NCBI GenBank assembly: GCA_036873755.1 | Contig: JAVTVY010037093.1 | Coordinates: 109,849 to 173,848 of the forward strand | DNA: 64,000 nucleotides | Reading direction: 5' to 3' | DNA from: Hanleya hanleyi | Taxonomy: Eukaryota > Mollusca > Polyplacophora > Lepidopleurida > Hanleyidae | Shown here: one piece after another, positions 47,883 to 57,611 of the stretch | Numbering within the stretch: the stretch's first letter is position 1 | How the letters are laid out: every line of letters begins with the position of its first letter | The notes under the pieces: generated by a model | What the model was told of the DNA's origin: nothing | Databases searched by the model: none | Seen by the model: the letters and a program-made list of their open reading frames with translations, nothing else | Position numbers and translations under genes: made by a program

Positions 47883-48705
47883 GTAAGTTATGGTTCAAAG
47901 TATTAAGGATCAGCTGGATGGTCTATTTTTTTTTAAACGAAGTGAAAAATCTCAAATTTGAGGTGTCTCAAAATAATACAGTAAAACAGGTTTTACTCAC
48001 CACCATCTTCTTTAGGATCATTTAAAACACAGCCAACTCCATGGTTGGTTTCTTGCGTTGCAATCAACGAGCAATATCAACTTCTGTCTATACTTCTGGA
48101 CAATATAATGCAAAATACATAGAAAGATGCCTAAGCACTTTAGGGGAAGGGTGATCCAAGTGATTTTGACATTTTTTGTCCGGTTGAAATTTTCAAAAAG
48201 GCACTAAATTATCTAGCGCGTATATTTTCATGTCAACAACATAGGAAACACCATAAAACACATGAAAATATGACTATTTCTTTGAACTAACTCGAAAATA
48301 TGACTTTGTGGAGCAAAACTGAACAAAAATAGAGTGGGATTTCTCGCAGTAAAATTTGAAAATGAAATGTAAAGAATGTTTAACTCGCGAATAAAGTTGA
48401 ATCATCTCTTCGCTGAGGGTAAGCAAGAAATATCTATTTGAAGTTGTTAGGAGATAGAACGTGGTCAAATAAACTGAATTGTTCAGAAAGATGGACTTTT
48501 CCCAGCCAAGATGCATTAAGCCTTTGCACAAAATTGAACAAATAAACTGAATTGTTCAGAAAGCTGGACTTTTTCCGGCCAAGATGCATTAAGCTTTTGC
48601 ACAAAATTGAACACCTGTCATTCAAAGTGAATCTGAATGGCATGGATAGTCATTTAGCTGCGCCCGTTTATAAGGCAAATCCGTCATGAAAGACACATAC
48701 AATAG

Positions 48706-49206
48706 TAGCTAAATAATATATAGCCCTCCCAAGTATGAGGGCTATAGGTCGGCCCCAGTCACCTCCAGCGAGGGTTTTAGATAATTTAATTACGAATCAC
48801 CCACCTCTGAAACTTCCGTACATCTAATCTCTATCCCCTCCTGCGCACTATTTTAAAATCTTGCGCACTATTGTGAAATAGTGACGCATATATCGCCGTC
48901 TGAATTTTCCAGTCGAAAATTTCAACTCTCTACGCGCCATGTTGGTGACGTCACGCTATATGTGTATATGGGCCATTTGCAATTGAACATGGCGCGCGAA
49001 GTGAAAGTCGTCGACTGGAAAATTCAGACGGCGATATATTCGTTACTATTTCACAATAGTGCGCAAGATTTTAAAATAGTGCGCAGGAGGGGATAGAGAT
49101 TAGATGTACGGCAGTTTCGTAATAAAATTATCTAAAGCCCTCGCTGGAGGTGACTGGGGCCGACCTATAACCCTCATACTCGGGAGGGCTATATATTATT
49201 TAGCTA
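48706..49206. mobile_element. ~500-bp near-palindromic MITE
   Basis: The ends TAGCTAAATAATATATAGCC and the complementary GGCTATATATTATTTAGCTA enclose a near-perfect palindrome. Inner matching blocks include TCTAATCTCTATCCCCTCCT, CGCCGTCTGAATTTTCCAGT and AACATGGCGCG-like arms around the centre near 48955. Copy A of the duplication lacks it. No coding capacity; it would need a transposase in trans. Confidence 0.88.
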
Positions 49207-49843
49207 ATGCAATAGGTGACTGGGGAATCATTCAACCAAGGCGTGAAAAGGGCCATGTATATTGCACGCAAAGTGTTGCCGATTGAAGTTTTCTTAAATG
49301 ACGGGTCTGCCGTTTTTTATCACTTATTTTCATCATCACCTTGTTCGAAAAGAAGCGCTCTCTGCCACATTCCAAACTGTCTGAAATCGAAGCGCTCAAT
49401 TCGATTTCTATGTCAACAGATGGGCTGAAAAGTACGTATCTAACTGTGTATTTGTGGAAACTTTGAACTTGATATCTGTTATAGTTTATTTTCTATCGAA
49501 TTATCTTCATTTCGTTGTAAAGTTTTTAGGCAAAATGGTGAGATTTCAGTGTACAATCAAATAAACAAACAAATAAATAACTAGTTTGAATTTTTATCTC
49601 AAGTTTCCATCGTGAAATTGATTAAAAAGCTGACTAAAACAGACTGTATGTTTCACACAGTATGTCTCGGGGGGGGGGGGAGCAGAATCACTCCCAGTGC
49701 GCGGGTGCGGGAGGGCGTTTCAACAAACATGGCAAAGTTGGGAGAGTGGTAGCCAAATTTTACAACATTTTTCAACCTTTCGTTCTAATCTTTGTTGATA
49801 ATCAATTCAAGGAGGGCTATAGAATAAAAAACATTTTTTTTAA

Positions 49844-49939
49844 AGGCGTGCTCAATGGGTTATTTGACGCGCGGTTAGTGTGGGAAATTTTATCAATTTT
49901 AGACACTAACCGTGTGTCAAATAGCCATTGAACACGCCT
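49844..49939. repeat. 96-bp hairpin element
   Basis: AGGCGTGCTCAATGGGTTAT...GCGGTTAGTGTG pairs with CACTAACCGTG...AATAGCCATTGAACACGCCT. A related rearranged copy is at 8555-8672. Confidence 0.8.
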
Positions 49940-50286
49940 ATGAAAACATTATTTCTTCAAATGGCATCTGGCGCATAGAGCGGGTAGAGAAATGATGTAC
50001 AAATGTTTGCATCATACATTTGCCATGAAATTTATCCAGGCAAGAAAAAAAATTGTTCCTCATGCAAGTCAGAGATCAGTCTGGCCAACTCACATGAACT
50101 GGGGGTTATGTTTACACATGCCAGATTTATGGGTATCTGGACTTCAAATAGGATTCATGCATCATTTGCTATGTACGAATCGTGTCCATAGCTTGTGATT
50201 GCCATCCTGGTTGTTTCCCCAGATAAACATGTTTTATCGAGCCCGTAGCTTGAGCTGCGGAAGACTCGATACAGGTGCCACAATGA

Positions 50287-50332
50287 TGTCCGTCTGTCTG
50301 CCTGTCTGTCTGTCTATCTGTCTATCTGCGAG
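50287..50332. repeat. TGTC microsatellite (copy B)
   Basis: CTGTCTGCCTGTCTGTCTGT type units, orthologous to 9031-9095. Confidence 0.8.
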
Positions 50333-51709
50333 ACCAAGTAAATGTTAAAGTTTTGGAATCGGCCTCACCCTATGTCTCCTGAACTAATCCGCCCCGAACC
50401 CTCATATATTTCGGGTGCTTGCATCAGACTACACTTCTTCAACCCATCCACTATACTTGGGAAGCATGTCATCACCCTCTATCTCCTAAACTAAGCTTCG
50501 ACCGACCCCATACCCTAATATAGTCTTGAAGCTTATATCATGCTGCAATTATTCAACCCATCCACTACCCTGGGGAAGCTTTCCCCACCCTTAGGGCACC
50601 GAACCCCACGCTCTATCTCCTGAACTGACCTTCGCCCGATCCCATACCCTCATATTTCAATTTCTAATTTTATATCTCTTGCAGCGTACATTGTATATAC
50701 ACAAACACACATGCCAAATTAACCACAGTATATTCCTTTATCGTAATTACTAATAGCTTGATGACATATCAAAAGTATCCGTCAGTTTTGAATTTCGTAT
50801 CGCCTTCAATGAAATACACCATTTCCTTCAGTTTTGCTATCAAATCGTCTTATTCCACACCATGATTTACCCTGAAGCTATGTATATGTACATGTATTCT
50901 TCAGGTATACAAAATGAGGTGTGCAGGCTTACTTTTGAAAAAAAGTTGTCTTTATTTTATAATATAGTTTCTTTTCCAATCCAACTTCAACATCACTGAC
51001 TTCATTGCCAGTGATGTGTAACCTCAATTGATGTGCCACCCTAAAGGGCTCTTTATGCCAAGCTGCATGTTTATCAATAGCATATGTTATATTTTTGAAT
51101 TACTGCCACTTAACTGCGTTGGAAACTATGGAAACTTACACCAAACTGGTGAATGTAATGATATTAGCATATTTGACATTCAGTCCACTAATAATTTCGT
51201 CACATTTTGATGTATTAGCATAAAAAAATCACCAAAAATCCAGAAGACTTTCGATGCATCAACCCATTTGGCATGACAATATTCACCTTGTGGGACATAA
51301 ACTGTAAACGTCATGACAGAAGTTGACCATGAAAATTTCAACTTTCCTTCACTGACAGCTCATAGGGGTAATCGAATGTCATTTAATTTTTAAAAAGGGA
51401 GCCTTCTCACCCCTTATTGATCATGTCTCCATCCACTATACTTTTCCTAAAGTGGTCCAAATCAACACCAGGAAGTGCAGTTTGAAGCCTGATATGCAAG
51501 TTGAAATATCACACTTTGTGTACCCACTGTAACAGATATTTTATCTGCTCTAGCCTGATCGCGTATTTTTGTGACAACACTCCCACTTCGACTTGTTAAA
51601 TGGTACAATAATGTCCACAGCGAGAATTTTATATTCATATTGTCATGGTATTGCCGTATAAAGTTAGACACTGAAGATAGTTCTAGAATTGTGGAACTGA
51701 GGTGGACGT

Positions 51710-52461
51710 GTTAACCTTCTGTTCTGTGGTTATGATCTGGAATTTTCTCGTAATCGTGACCGATTTATCGTGAGTGAATTATATGTCACCCGTCTCGTGT
51801 TTTCTCGAAGATTCTATATTGCAAATGGCCGCTGTAGGAAAGATCTGTATTAAACAGCGCCATATACAGATTCATCAACAGATCCCGTATGATACTGTTA
51901 GTTATACTTGAGCGCCATCTGCACATATAGACTGTCAAATAGTTGTTTACTATGGACGTTGTTGTACCGATGAAAATTTCTAGATCTGATAGAATAATCC
52001 CAAATGCCCCAATAGAGTATAAATTGCTCGAAGTTTAGTGATCGGGGAGGAGATTCGAACGACTTACGTGGGTGCATCATCATCATTATTATTGACTAAC
52101 ATTTGCCTAAGATAACTGACTGCTGGATTATATATTCCTGTTGGCTGTGTTCGACCGCTGTGTATTATCTTCGTGATTGAACTGACGAAAACTGGACAAC
52201 AGCTGAGCGTTATTGACTGTGGAAATACAGGAACGCGATTTCGGCACAGACTGTATAGAGATTAGCACGTTGTTACGGACTCGGACTGTGAGATATACCG
52301 GTATAACATTTAACAGTAAGATTTTATTTGATCTTTATTTGCTGTATTGACCTAACTTAATTTGTATATGATTTTAGTATTGTAAATAAATAGTTGATTA
52401 TTGATTCTCGACTTCACAAATCTTTCTCTTTCCGTTTTCCTATTATCGTTTAGACGTAACA
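51710..52461 (+). repeat. LTR of a second gypsy-type element (left edge uncertain)
   Basis: The right edge is fixed by ...GACGTAACA followed five bases later by a primer site. The left edge is either TGTTAACC at 51710 (752 bp; would include a TATAAATT box at 52018) or TGTTACGG at 52271 (191 bp; gives a perfect TGTTACG/CGTAACA terminal pair). AATAAA at 52386 is a likely polyadenylation signal. Confidence 0.6.
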
Positions 52462-52465
52462 GAAA

Positions 52466-52484
52466 TTGGGGGCCTGTCCGCGAG
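52466..52484 (+). promoter_or_regulatory. Primer-binding site, tRNA-Pro-like
   Basis: TTGGGGGCCTGTCCGCGAG resembles the complement of a proline tRNA 3' end (TGGGGGCTCGTCCGGGAT in many retroelements) with several mismatches. Located right after the LTR. Confidence 0.6.
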
Positions 52485-52570
52485 CTTTATTTACATTCCA
52501 GCTTTGCAACGTAGTTCTAAATTGATACATTGTCTGAATTTGTGAAGTCGATTAGTAGTATATTATCAAC

Positions 52571-53018
52571 ATGTCTTTTGACCCAGCACAGTTTGCTTCA
52601 AAGCCTGGTCGGGAGGAATTTGACGAACTACGCAAAGAGGATTTGTTCGCGCTGTGTAAATTCCGACAAATTAAAGTTAAAACATCTTGGAGAAAGCAAG
52701 AAATTGAGAAACTCATTATTAAACATTTTGTTAGCAAACAACTTTGGGATGAAAGTGATTTTCATTTAACTGAGGAAACAGCTGATTATTTGGAAATAAA
52801 GAAATTAGAATTACAAAATCAGCTGGAATTAAAGAAATTAGAAAAGGACAGAGAATTAGAGAGAGAAAGGGAAGAAAGACAGTTTCAGTTAGAGAGAGAA
52901 AAGTTAGAAAGAGAGGAAAGATTAGAGAGAGAAGAGAAAGAAAGACAGTTTCAGTTAGAAATAAAGCATATGGAATTACAGTCGCGAACAGATCTTCCTA
53001 CAGATGCACCTGAGCAGC
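52571..53018 (+). pseudogene. gag: Gypsy gag N-terminus, cut by the virus-like insertion
   Basis: The frame starts MSFDPAQFASKPGREEFDEL. A SAP-like helix pair follows (LRKEDLFALCKFRQIKVKTS), then a long, strongly charged coiled coil of E, R, K, L and Q to about residue 145. This arrangement begins gag in some animal gypsy elements. After about position 53018 the frame runs into G-rich repeats of the next element until a stop at 53122. The rest of gag and pol is not in the window, so the retroelement was interrupted by the virus-like element. Confidence 0.65.
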
Positions 53019-53215
53019 AGGGGGGGGAGCATACCAAACAGAATGGGGCGGGAAGCTTCCCAAGGGGAGGAGAGGGGCGAGTTAATCCACGCCGGGGGTC
53101 AAAAAATGCAAAACCGGGGTGACAGCAGGGGGGTACCAAACAGAATGGGGCGGGGAGCTTCCCAAGGGTACCAAAACGAATGGGGCGGGGAGCTTCCCAA
53201 GTGGGGGGCTGGGCG
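53019..53215. repeat. G-rich direct repeats at the left end of the virus-like element
   Basis: TACCAAA(C/A)(A/C)GAATGGGGCGGG followed by AGCTTCCCAAG occurs at about 53033, 53135 and 53169, with GCAGGGGGG before the first two. They probably belong to the terminal repeat of the element. The matching right terminus is beyond the window. Confidence 0.6.
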
Positions 53216-53320
53216 CATACTCTGTAGAGCCTCGGGACGGCCCACCACCCTTGCCGGCCCAGGCTCTACGCCGCAACCACCTATTAAACATACAGAATCG
53301 ATGGAGATACCAGAGGTACG

Positions 53321-53593
53321 ATGAAGGGTAAACACACATGTCAGTGGCTTACATTGAGCTCCACGGAGCTCTGCGGTCGGAGTTGCCTGGGGGATCACTG
53401 TAAGGTCCACCTTGCTCGGCTCCGGAGGGGCAGTGGCACAAAGCCCTGCCTCAGGTGCGGGGTAGGTGTTTTAAATCGCCTATCACTGTGCCGAGGCTGC
53501 GGATATGTTAACGAAATGGTTAAGGTCTGCGAGCAGAAACAAAGGGTCTTTCAGGCCGAGTTTCGACGCCTGGCTAGGATTGATGCCATGTGA
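53321..53593 (+). CDS. Small cysteine-rich zinc-ribbon-like protein
   Basis: Ninety residues. The first half has cysteines at 7, 18, 22 and 27 with a following histidine (HLARL). The second half has CLRCG and CRGCG pairs, the spacing of a zinc ribbon. The C-terminus is basic and helical. It lies just left of the polymerase gene and reads the same way. A DNA-binding or transcription role in the element is plausible but is inference; no specific family was recognised. Confidence 0.6.
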   Translation: MKGKHTCQWLTLSSTELCGRSCLGDHCKVHLARLRRGSGTKPCLRCGVGVLNRLSLCRGCGYVNEMVKVCEQKQRVFQAEFRRLARIDAM

Positions 53594-53724
53594 ATTCCAT
53601 TTAGACAATACATTAACATGGTGTATACCCATACGCGGAGTATACCCTACAGTGATGCCATGTGAATTCCATTTAGACAATACATTACCATGGTGTATAC
53701 CCATACGCGGAGTATACCCTACAG
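53582..53724. repeat. 72-bp tandem duplication before the polymerase ATG
   Basis: GATGCCATGTGAATTCCATT...GTATACCCTACAG occurs at 53582 and again at 53654, one substitution apart. The second copy ends exactly at the ATG at 53725. It may contain promoter or leader elements. Confidence 0.85.
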
Positions 53725-55608
53725 ATGAAGACAGTCAAAGAGCTCCGCGCATTAGCAAAGCAATATGGTCTGCCTTCCAAGGGTAACAAACCCGACCTCA
53801 TTTGGGCGATCGCTGAGGCCCGCGCCGCCGAGTTTCTAAAGAGAGTCGTTCGAGCGCGTAAAACTGGAAGGCTTCCCGCCCTTCGAGGTGATATGGAAGA
53901 CTTCCGTAAGAAAGGACAGCGCGCCCGTGAGCTGCGGCAACTCGACGACGAGGTCACGGCTTCGCTGCGAGCCAGAGCCTATGCGCAGCGGGTACAAAAG
54001 AAACCTACCGAGCGGCTCCCGCACCTGCGGCGAATCACGGAAAGAGGTCTGTCTAGGAGGAAGTGGCCCAAGTCTCTAGCCAGTCGGATCGGCCGGGAAG
54101 GTCCTGAGATTCTTGCAAAAAAGCCAGCCCCCGAAAGGCCATTCCTCGACTTGGACACTCAGGTTCCTCCCCCGGTGCAGCTCCCGGCCGACGAGCAGTG
54201 GGTTGACATAATTATTGACGCCAAAGACGAATTCGAAGTCGACGGCGCCACCGCGGTCTTCTCCACATGGTGCGTTATGGAGCCGCCGGGCATCGACGAC
54301 GTTTTCGAAGACAAGGACGCCATTATGACAGACGATAGAGCAGCAAGGCTCCTCAGGGCCCTACCCGGGGATGAATATATCATGAGGATAAAGTTCCTGC
54401 GTCGTCTAGATGAGGTGCGGTGGGTCGTGGAAGACAAGTTCGACCCAGTGAGGACTGAGAGAAAGAAGGGACAGGATGTGGTCGTGCTCACCCGAGTCAC
54501 TGCGCCCGGTGTTCTGACCGGCATCGACACGGTCTACTACAATAATGCCTACCCTGTCACTGCAGTCGTTTACGGCCTCTATCCGCTCAGAGAGCCAGAC
54601 CCTGCTAATTTGGCCCCGATGAGAGATGGCGACCTCAACTGCGTTGCGCAAAGAGTGGTGGAGCATTTCGAAGGTGCCCTCAGGGGTCAGGGACTTACCC
54701 CCACGAGAAGGCAGAAAATACAGGAGTGGGAGGTGAGGGTCCATGACAGAGGCGCCACGGTCGAGGACGTTGCAGGGCTTGAGAAGGTCCTCAAACGCGC
54801 AATTATCCTGCTGGACATTGCCGGCGAGGACGTCTACAACAGCGGCAAATATGGTGGAAGTCGATGGCGGCCCATAGAACTTATCTGCCACAACGGCCAC
54901 GCCTGGTCCAAAGACCTACACTTTCCTGCTACCAGGCAGGTCTACATCTACGAGGGCGACGTCTGGGAAGCAATCAGAGAGGCCACTCAGGATGAGCCAC
55001 TAGCTGTCTGGCTTCTCGGCGGTGGAGATAAACAGCTCAACGTCGACCAGTTTGTGCTCTCAGACGGTCGCACCTTCCGAACGCAGGAGGCCCACCGTTT
55101 ACTCCAAGAAGCCTGTGCCATATTGGGCGACGAGGCCCTGGCCGACCGGGCCTTCGGCGTGAACCACGCAGCCAGCATCATGGCAAAAGAGCACAACGGC
55201 TGGAAGCCGACCCCGTCCGGCCTCCTCGACGACATCCAGAAGGCCTGTGTGGAACACGGCCATGGCGAGCTGTGGAATGCAATGGACTACGATACGAGGG
55301 ACATCGTCAGCATTGACATGAAAGCCTGTTACCCCGCCAGCTTCCGAGGGAAAGGTGAGGCTAAGCCATATTTCGAGCGGTTTGGGCACCCCACCCACCG
55401 CATGACCCGTGTTTCGATTAACGGCCCCCTTCCTCAGGATATCGGCACCGGCTTTGCCGAGATCCAGGAATGGGAGTTCGAAGAAAAAGTCGACCCCGTC
55501 ATCCCTGCCTGGTTCGGAAGGCATTTCGCAGAGCAGGGCTGGGCCCCAACGCCCCTGCTTGCCTTTTTTTACAGAGTCTGGTCTCCTAAAAAACCTCAAG
55601 GTCTGTGA
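53725..55608 (+). pseudogene. SAP domain plus family B DNA polymerase, N-terminal part
   Basis: 627 codons from an ATG. Residues 2-33 form a SAP helix-turn-helix (KTVKELRALAKQYGLPSKGN), a DNA-binding motif. Residues about 35-110 are basic. A long middle region (130-510) has no motif I can name but contains LNCVAQRVVEHFEGAL and YEGDVWEAI segments seen with unusual viral polymerases. IVSIDMKACYPASF places the polymerase motif A at D531-P537. The true reading frame leaves this one at a run of seven T near 55564-55570, after which the homologous sequence continues in another frame. The last 13 codons here are thus out of register. It would replicate the element DNA. Polymerase identity is supported by motif A here and motif C in the next piece. 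Confidence 0.75.
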
Positions 55609-56290
55609 AGCTATCATCGCATTCAAGAAACAAACTGAGGTCTGGCTTCCAAAGGACCGCGACCAGGGCTGCAGCATTATAGGAAAGTTAACACAGGGCA
55701 GCAAAGCCGAAGGTAAAAGACTGACACGAAGGCTTGTGACCGACCAGGGTGAGCTGGACTTCCTCGTGAGAGACACACGCCGAAGCGGCACCCTGGTTGG
55801 CGCGCCCAAAAGATGTCCATTAGGCCACATTCTAACATATTACGACGGCTCGCAGCCCCAGTACACCCACTTGAGGGCCAGCATGCTTGCCTATGCCCAT
55901 ATAAACCTCGTCGCTATGCTGCAGCGTTTCGAACCCGAGGAGGCTGTCCGGGTGGCCACCGACAGCCTCTATATCCAGAAGACCGCGCTGCACAAGCTCG
56001 GGGGTGTCGAGGCTTACGTAGCCCCTATATGGTGCGACTGTAGAGAGGACTTGTGCATGTACTGCGAGTTCAATGATCCATACCTTCCACCAGTATCCCC
56101 AGCCCAGTGGCGCGACAAGGGTGAGCAGCTGTACATGCCACGGGAACACGCTGCATACCTCCCCAAGATAGAGTATATAAGGCAACAGAAAAACCTCCCA
56201 CCCAGCACCGCGCCACACTACGATGACCCCTTGACTCGACACCGGCTGAGCTACCTCAACGGCGGAGGGGGTAGCGGAAAAACCACGAGA
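55570..56290 (+). pseudogene. Family B DNA polymerase C-terminal part and start of fused SF1 helicase
   Basis: Continuation of the polymerase in the second frame after the T-run. TESGLLKNLKVCEAIIAF starts the palm/fingers part. LRASMLAYAHINL fits the motif B region, and VATDSLYI at 55952-55972 is motif C, with A in place of the usual Y/D before TDS. Both catalytic aspartates (motif A in the preceding piece, motif C here) are present. A cysteine-rich stretch CDCREDLCMYC follows. Without a stop the frame passes into LNGGGGSGKTT at 56258-56287, a P-loop belonging to the helicase. This direct continuity shows that polymerase and helicase were one polypeptide. Immediately after the P-loop the frame is lost through a probable small deletion. 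Confidence 0.75.
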
Positions 56291-57245
56291 CCCACTGGTG
56301 TTCACCCCGACCCACCGCCTCGCGAAGGAGATGAGAGGCAGAGACGTCAAAGCCCAGACCTACCACAGCTTCTTCCGGTGGAGCGGCCAGAATGACTGGA
56401 CGCCCGACCGCATGGGCCAAAAGTTCATCCCGCGTGTCATCATCTGGGACGAGGTCTGCACTGTGCCCAGGCCTATCCTCGAGATGTTCTTGGACTGGCT
56501 AGAGCAGCGTGGGGTCCAGGTCGTCTGCTGCGGTGATCAGGGCCAGCCGCCACCAATCGCTGGAGAGATGCCCCATAACTGGCTGCGACAAAAGGCAGAC
56601 TACTACGAAGAGATCGAAGCAGACCATAGGGCGAAACACGATGTCCTCAAAGCCCTAAAAAATCGCATCCGCCTCAAGACTGACAAGGTCCAGTGCCAGG
56701 AGATGCGAAAGGCACTCCCATGTTGCCTAGGGTGGGACCGGTTTGTGGAGCGGTGGAGGCCTGAGGACCTTATCCTAACCAGCCGCCAGACGGTCCGAGA
56801 CCGGGCTCAGGAGCTGTTGCTCCAGAGACACAAGGAAAAATTCCCAGAAGCCCCTGTACCGCTGCTATACCACCCCAAAGACAGCAGCAAACAGAATATA
56901 ATGGTCACCATACCAGGCACAGATCGAAAAGAAGAGCTCGTCCTCAATGACGTCGAATATGTCACAAAGGAGGCTGTGGAGGGGGCGATACAATCTGATG
57001 ACTGGCGCCTCGGCTATGTGCTGACAGTACATTCTTCGCAAGGTCTCACGATCCACAATCCGCAGAAGGTCTGGATCATCGACGACTATCTCCAGTGGTC
57101 CAACCTAGTATACCTGGCCGTGTCCCGTGTGGAGTATATGCACCAGCTAGAACGGGTAACCTGTCCACCAGTAAAGGGTACTGAGGTCAGGCAACCCACA
57201 GAGCACGACATTAGGAAGGCCATCCAGAAGAAGCTTGTGTCCTAG
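56291..57245 (+). pseudogene. SF1 (Pif1/RecD-like) helicase module of the polymerase fusion
   Basis: Helicase motifs in order: P-loop in the preceding frame; then FTPTHRLAKEM (motif Ia); IIWDE at residues 48-52 of the 56298 frame (Walker B); GDQGQPPPI at 79-87 (motif III); TVHSSQGLT at 243-251 (motif V); YLAVSRVEY at 272-280 (motif VI). All are near consensus for superfamily 1. The gap between P-loop and motif Ia is shorter than normal, which locates a deletion around 56288-56297. It should unwind DNA ahead of the attached polymerase. The frame ends with a TAG at 57243; the HNH module follows in the same frame. Confidence 0.82.
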
Positions 57246-57611
57246 AAGCGCCAGGACCATGCTAAGAGCCATGGTTTCAATCTCAAGGTGGACTACGTCC
57301 TGCGGCTCAAAGAGAGCCAAGAGAATCGCTGTGCTGCGTGCAGTATCGAACTGCTGTGGGCCTACGAACCCAAGGACACGCAGCAGTTCAGTGTAGACAG
57401 GCTGAATAACAGCAAGGGGCACTGCAAGGGAAATGTGCGCCTCTGTTGCCTAGAGTGCAACCGAAAACGAGGGGGTGCGGTACTCAGCGACTTAGAACGC
57501 CATCCGGCGGCAGCTGGGTATCAGGAGGCACCGCAAGGAGCTCTTCCCGGACAAACCCACGAGCAGGACCATCTCGCAGATAATACAGGACAGGCTCATC
57601 AGGCTTGGTGA
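57246..57611 (+). pseudogene. HNH endonuclease module, in frame after an amber stop
   Basis: Reading on from the TAG at 57243-57245 in the same frame gives a basic helix, then LKESQENRCAACSIELLW. A DRLNNSKGHCKGNVRLCC box and CNRKRGG follow, about 50 residues later. The CxxC...D-H/N...CxxC arrangement is that of HNH nucleases with a structural zinc. No ATG lies before the module, so expression needs readthrough or fusion to the helicase. It may act in DNA processing or resolution during replication. The last 40 codons overlap the opposite-strand integrase end and look unconserved. Confidence 0.72.

Larger units (their letters stand above)
44925..51470. repeat. Segmental duplication, copy B
   Basis: Parallels copy A (4920-14957) from the ATTAATATTTCACGCTTT tract to CCAAATCAA near 51465. 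Includes the second intact ectodomain exon. Confidence 0.75.

Noticed and set aside
53004..53410. Overlapping 70-106-aa frames on both strands
   Set aside because: Produced by the G-rich terminal repeats of the virus-like element. Only the 53321 frame has a motif-like cysteine pattern.
54406..54900. Minus-strand frames across the polymerase gene (also at 55099-55830)
   Set aside because: Antisense shadows in GC-rich coding DNA without motifs.
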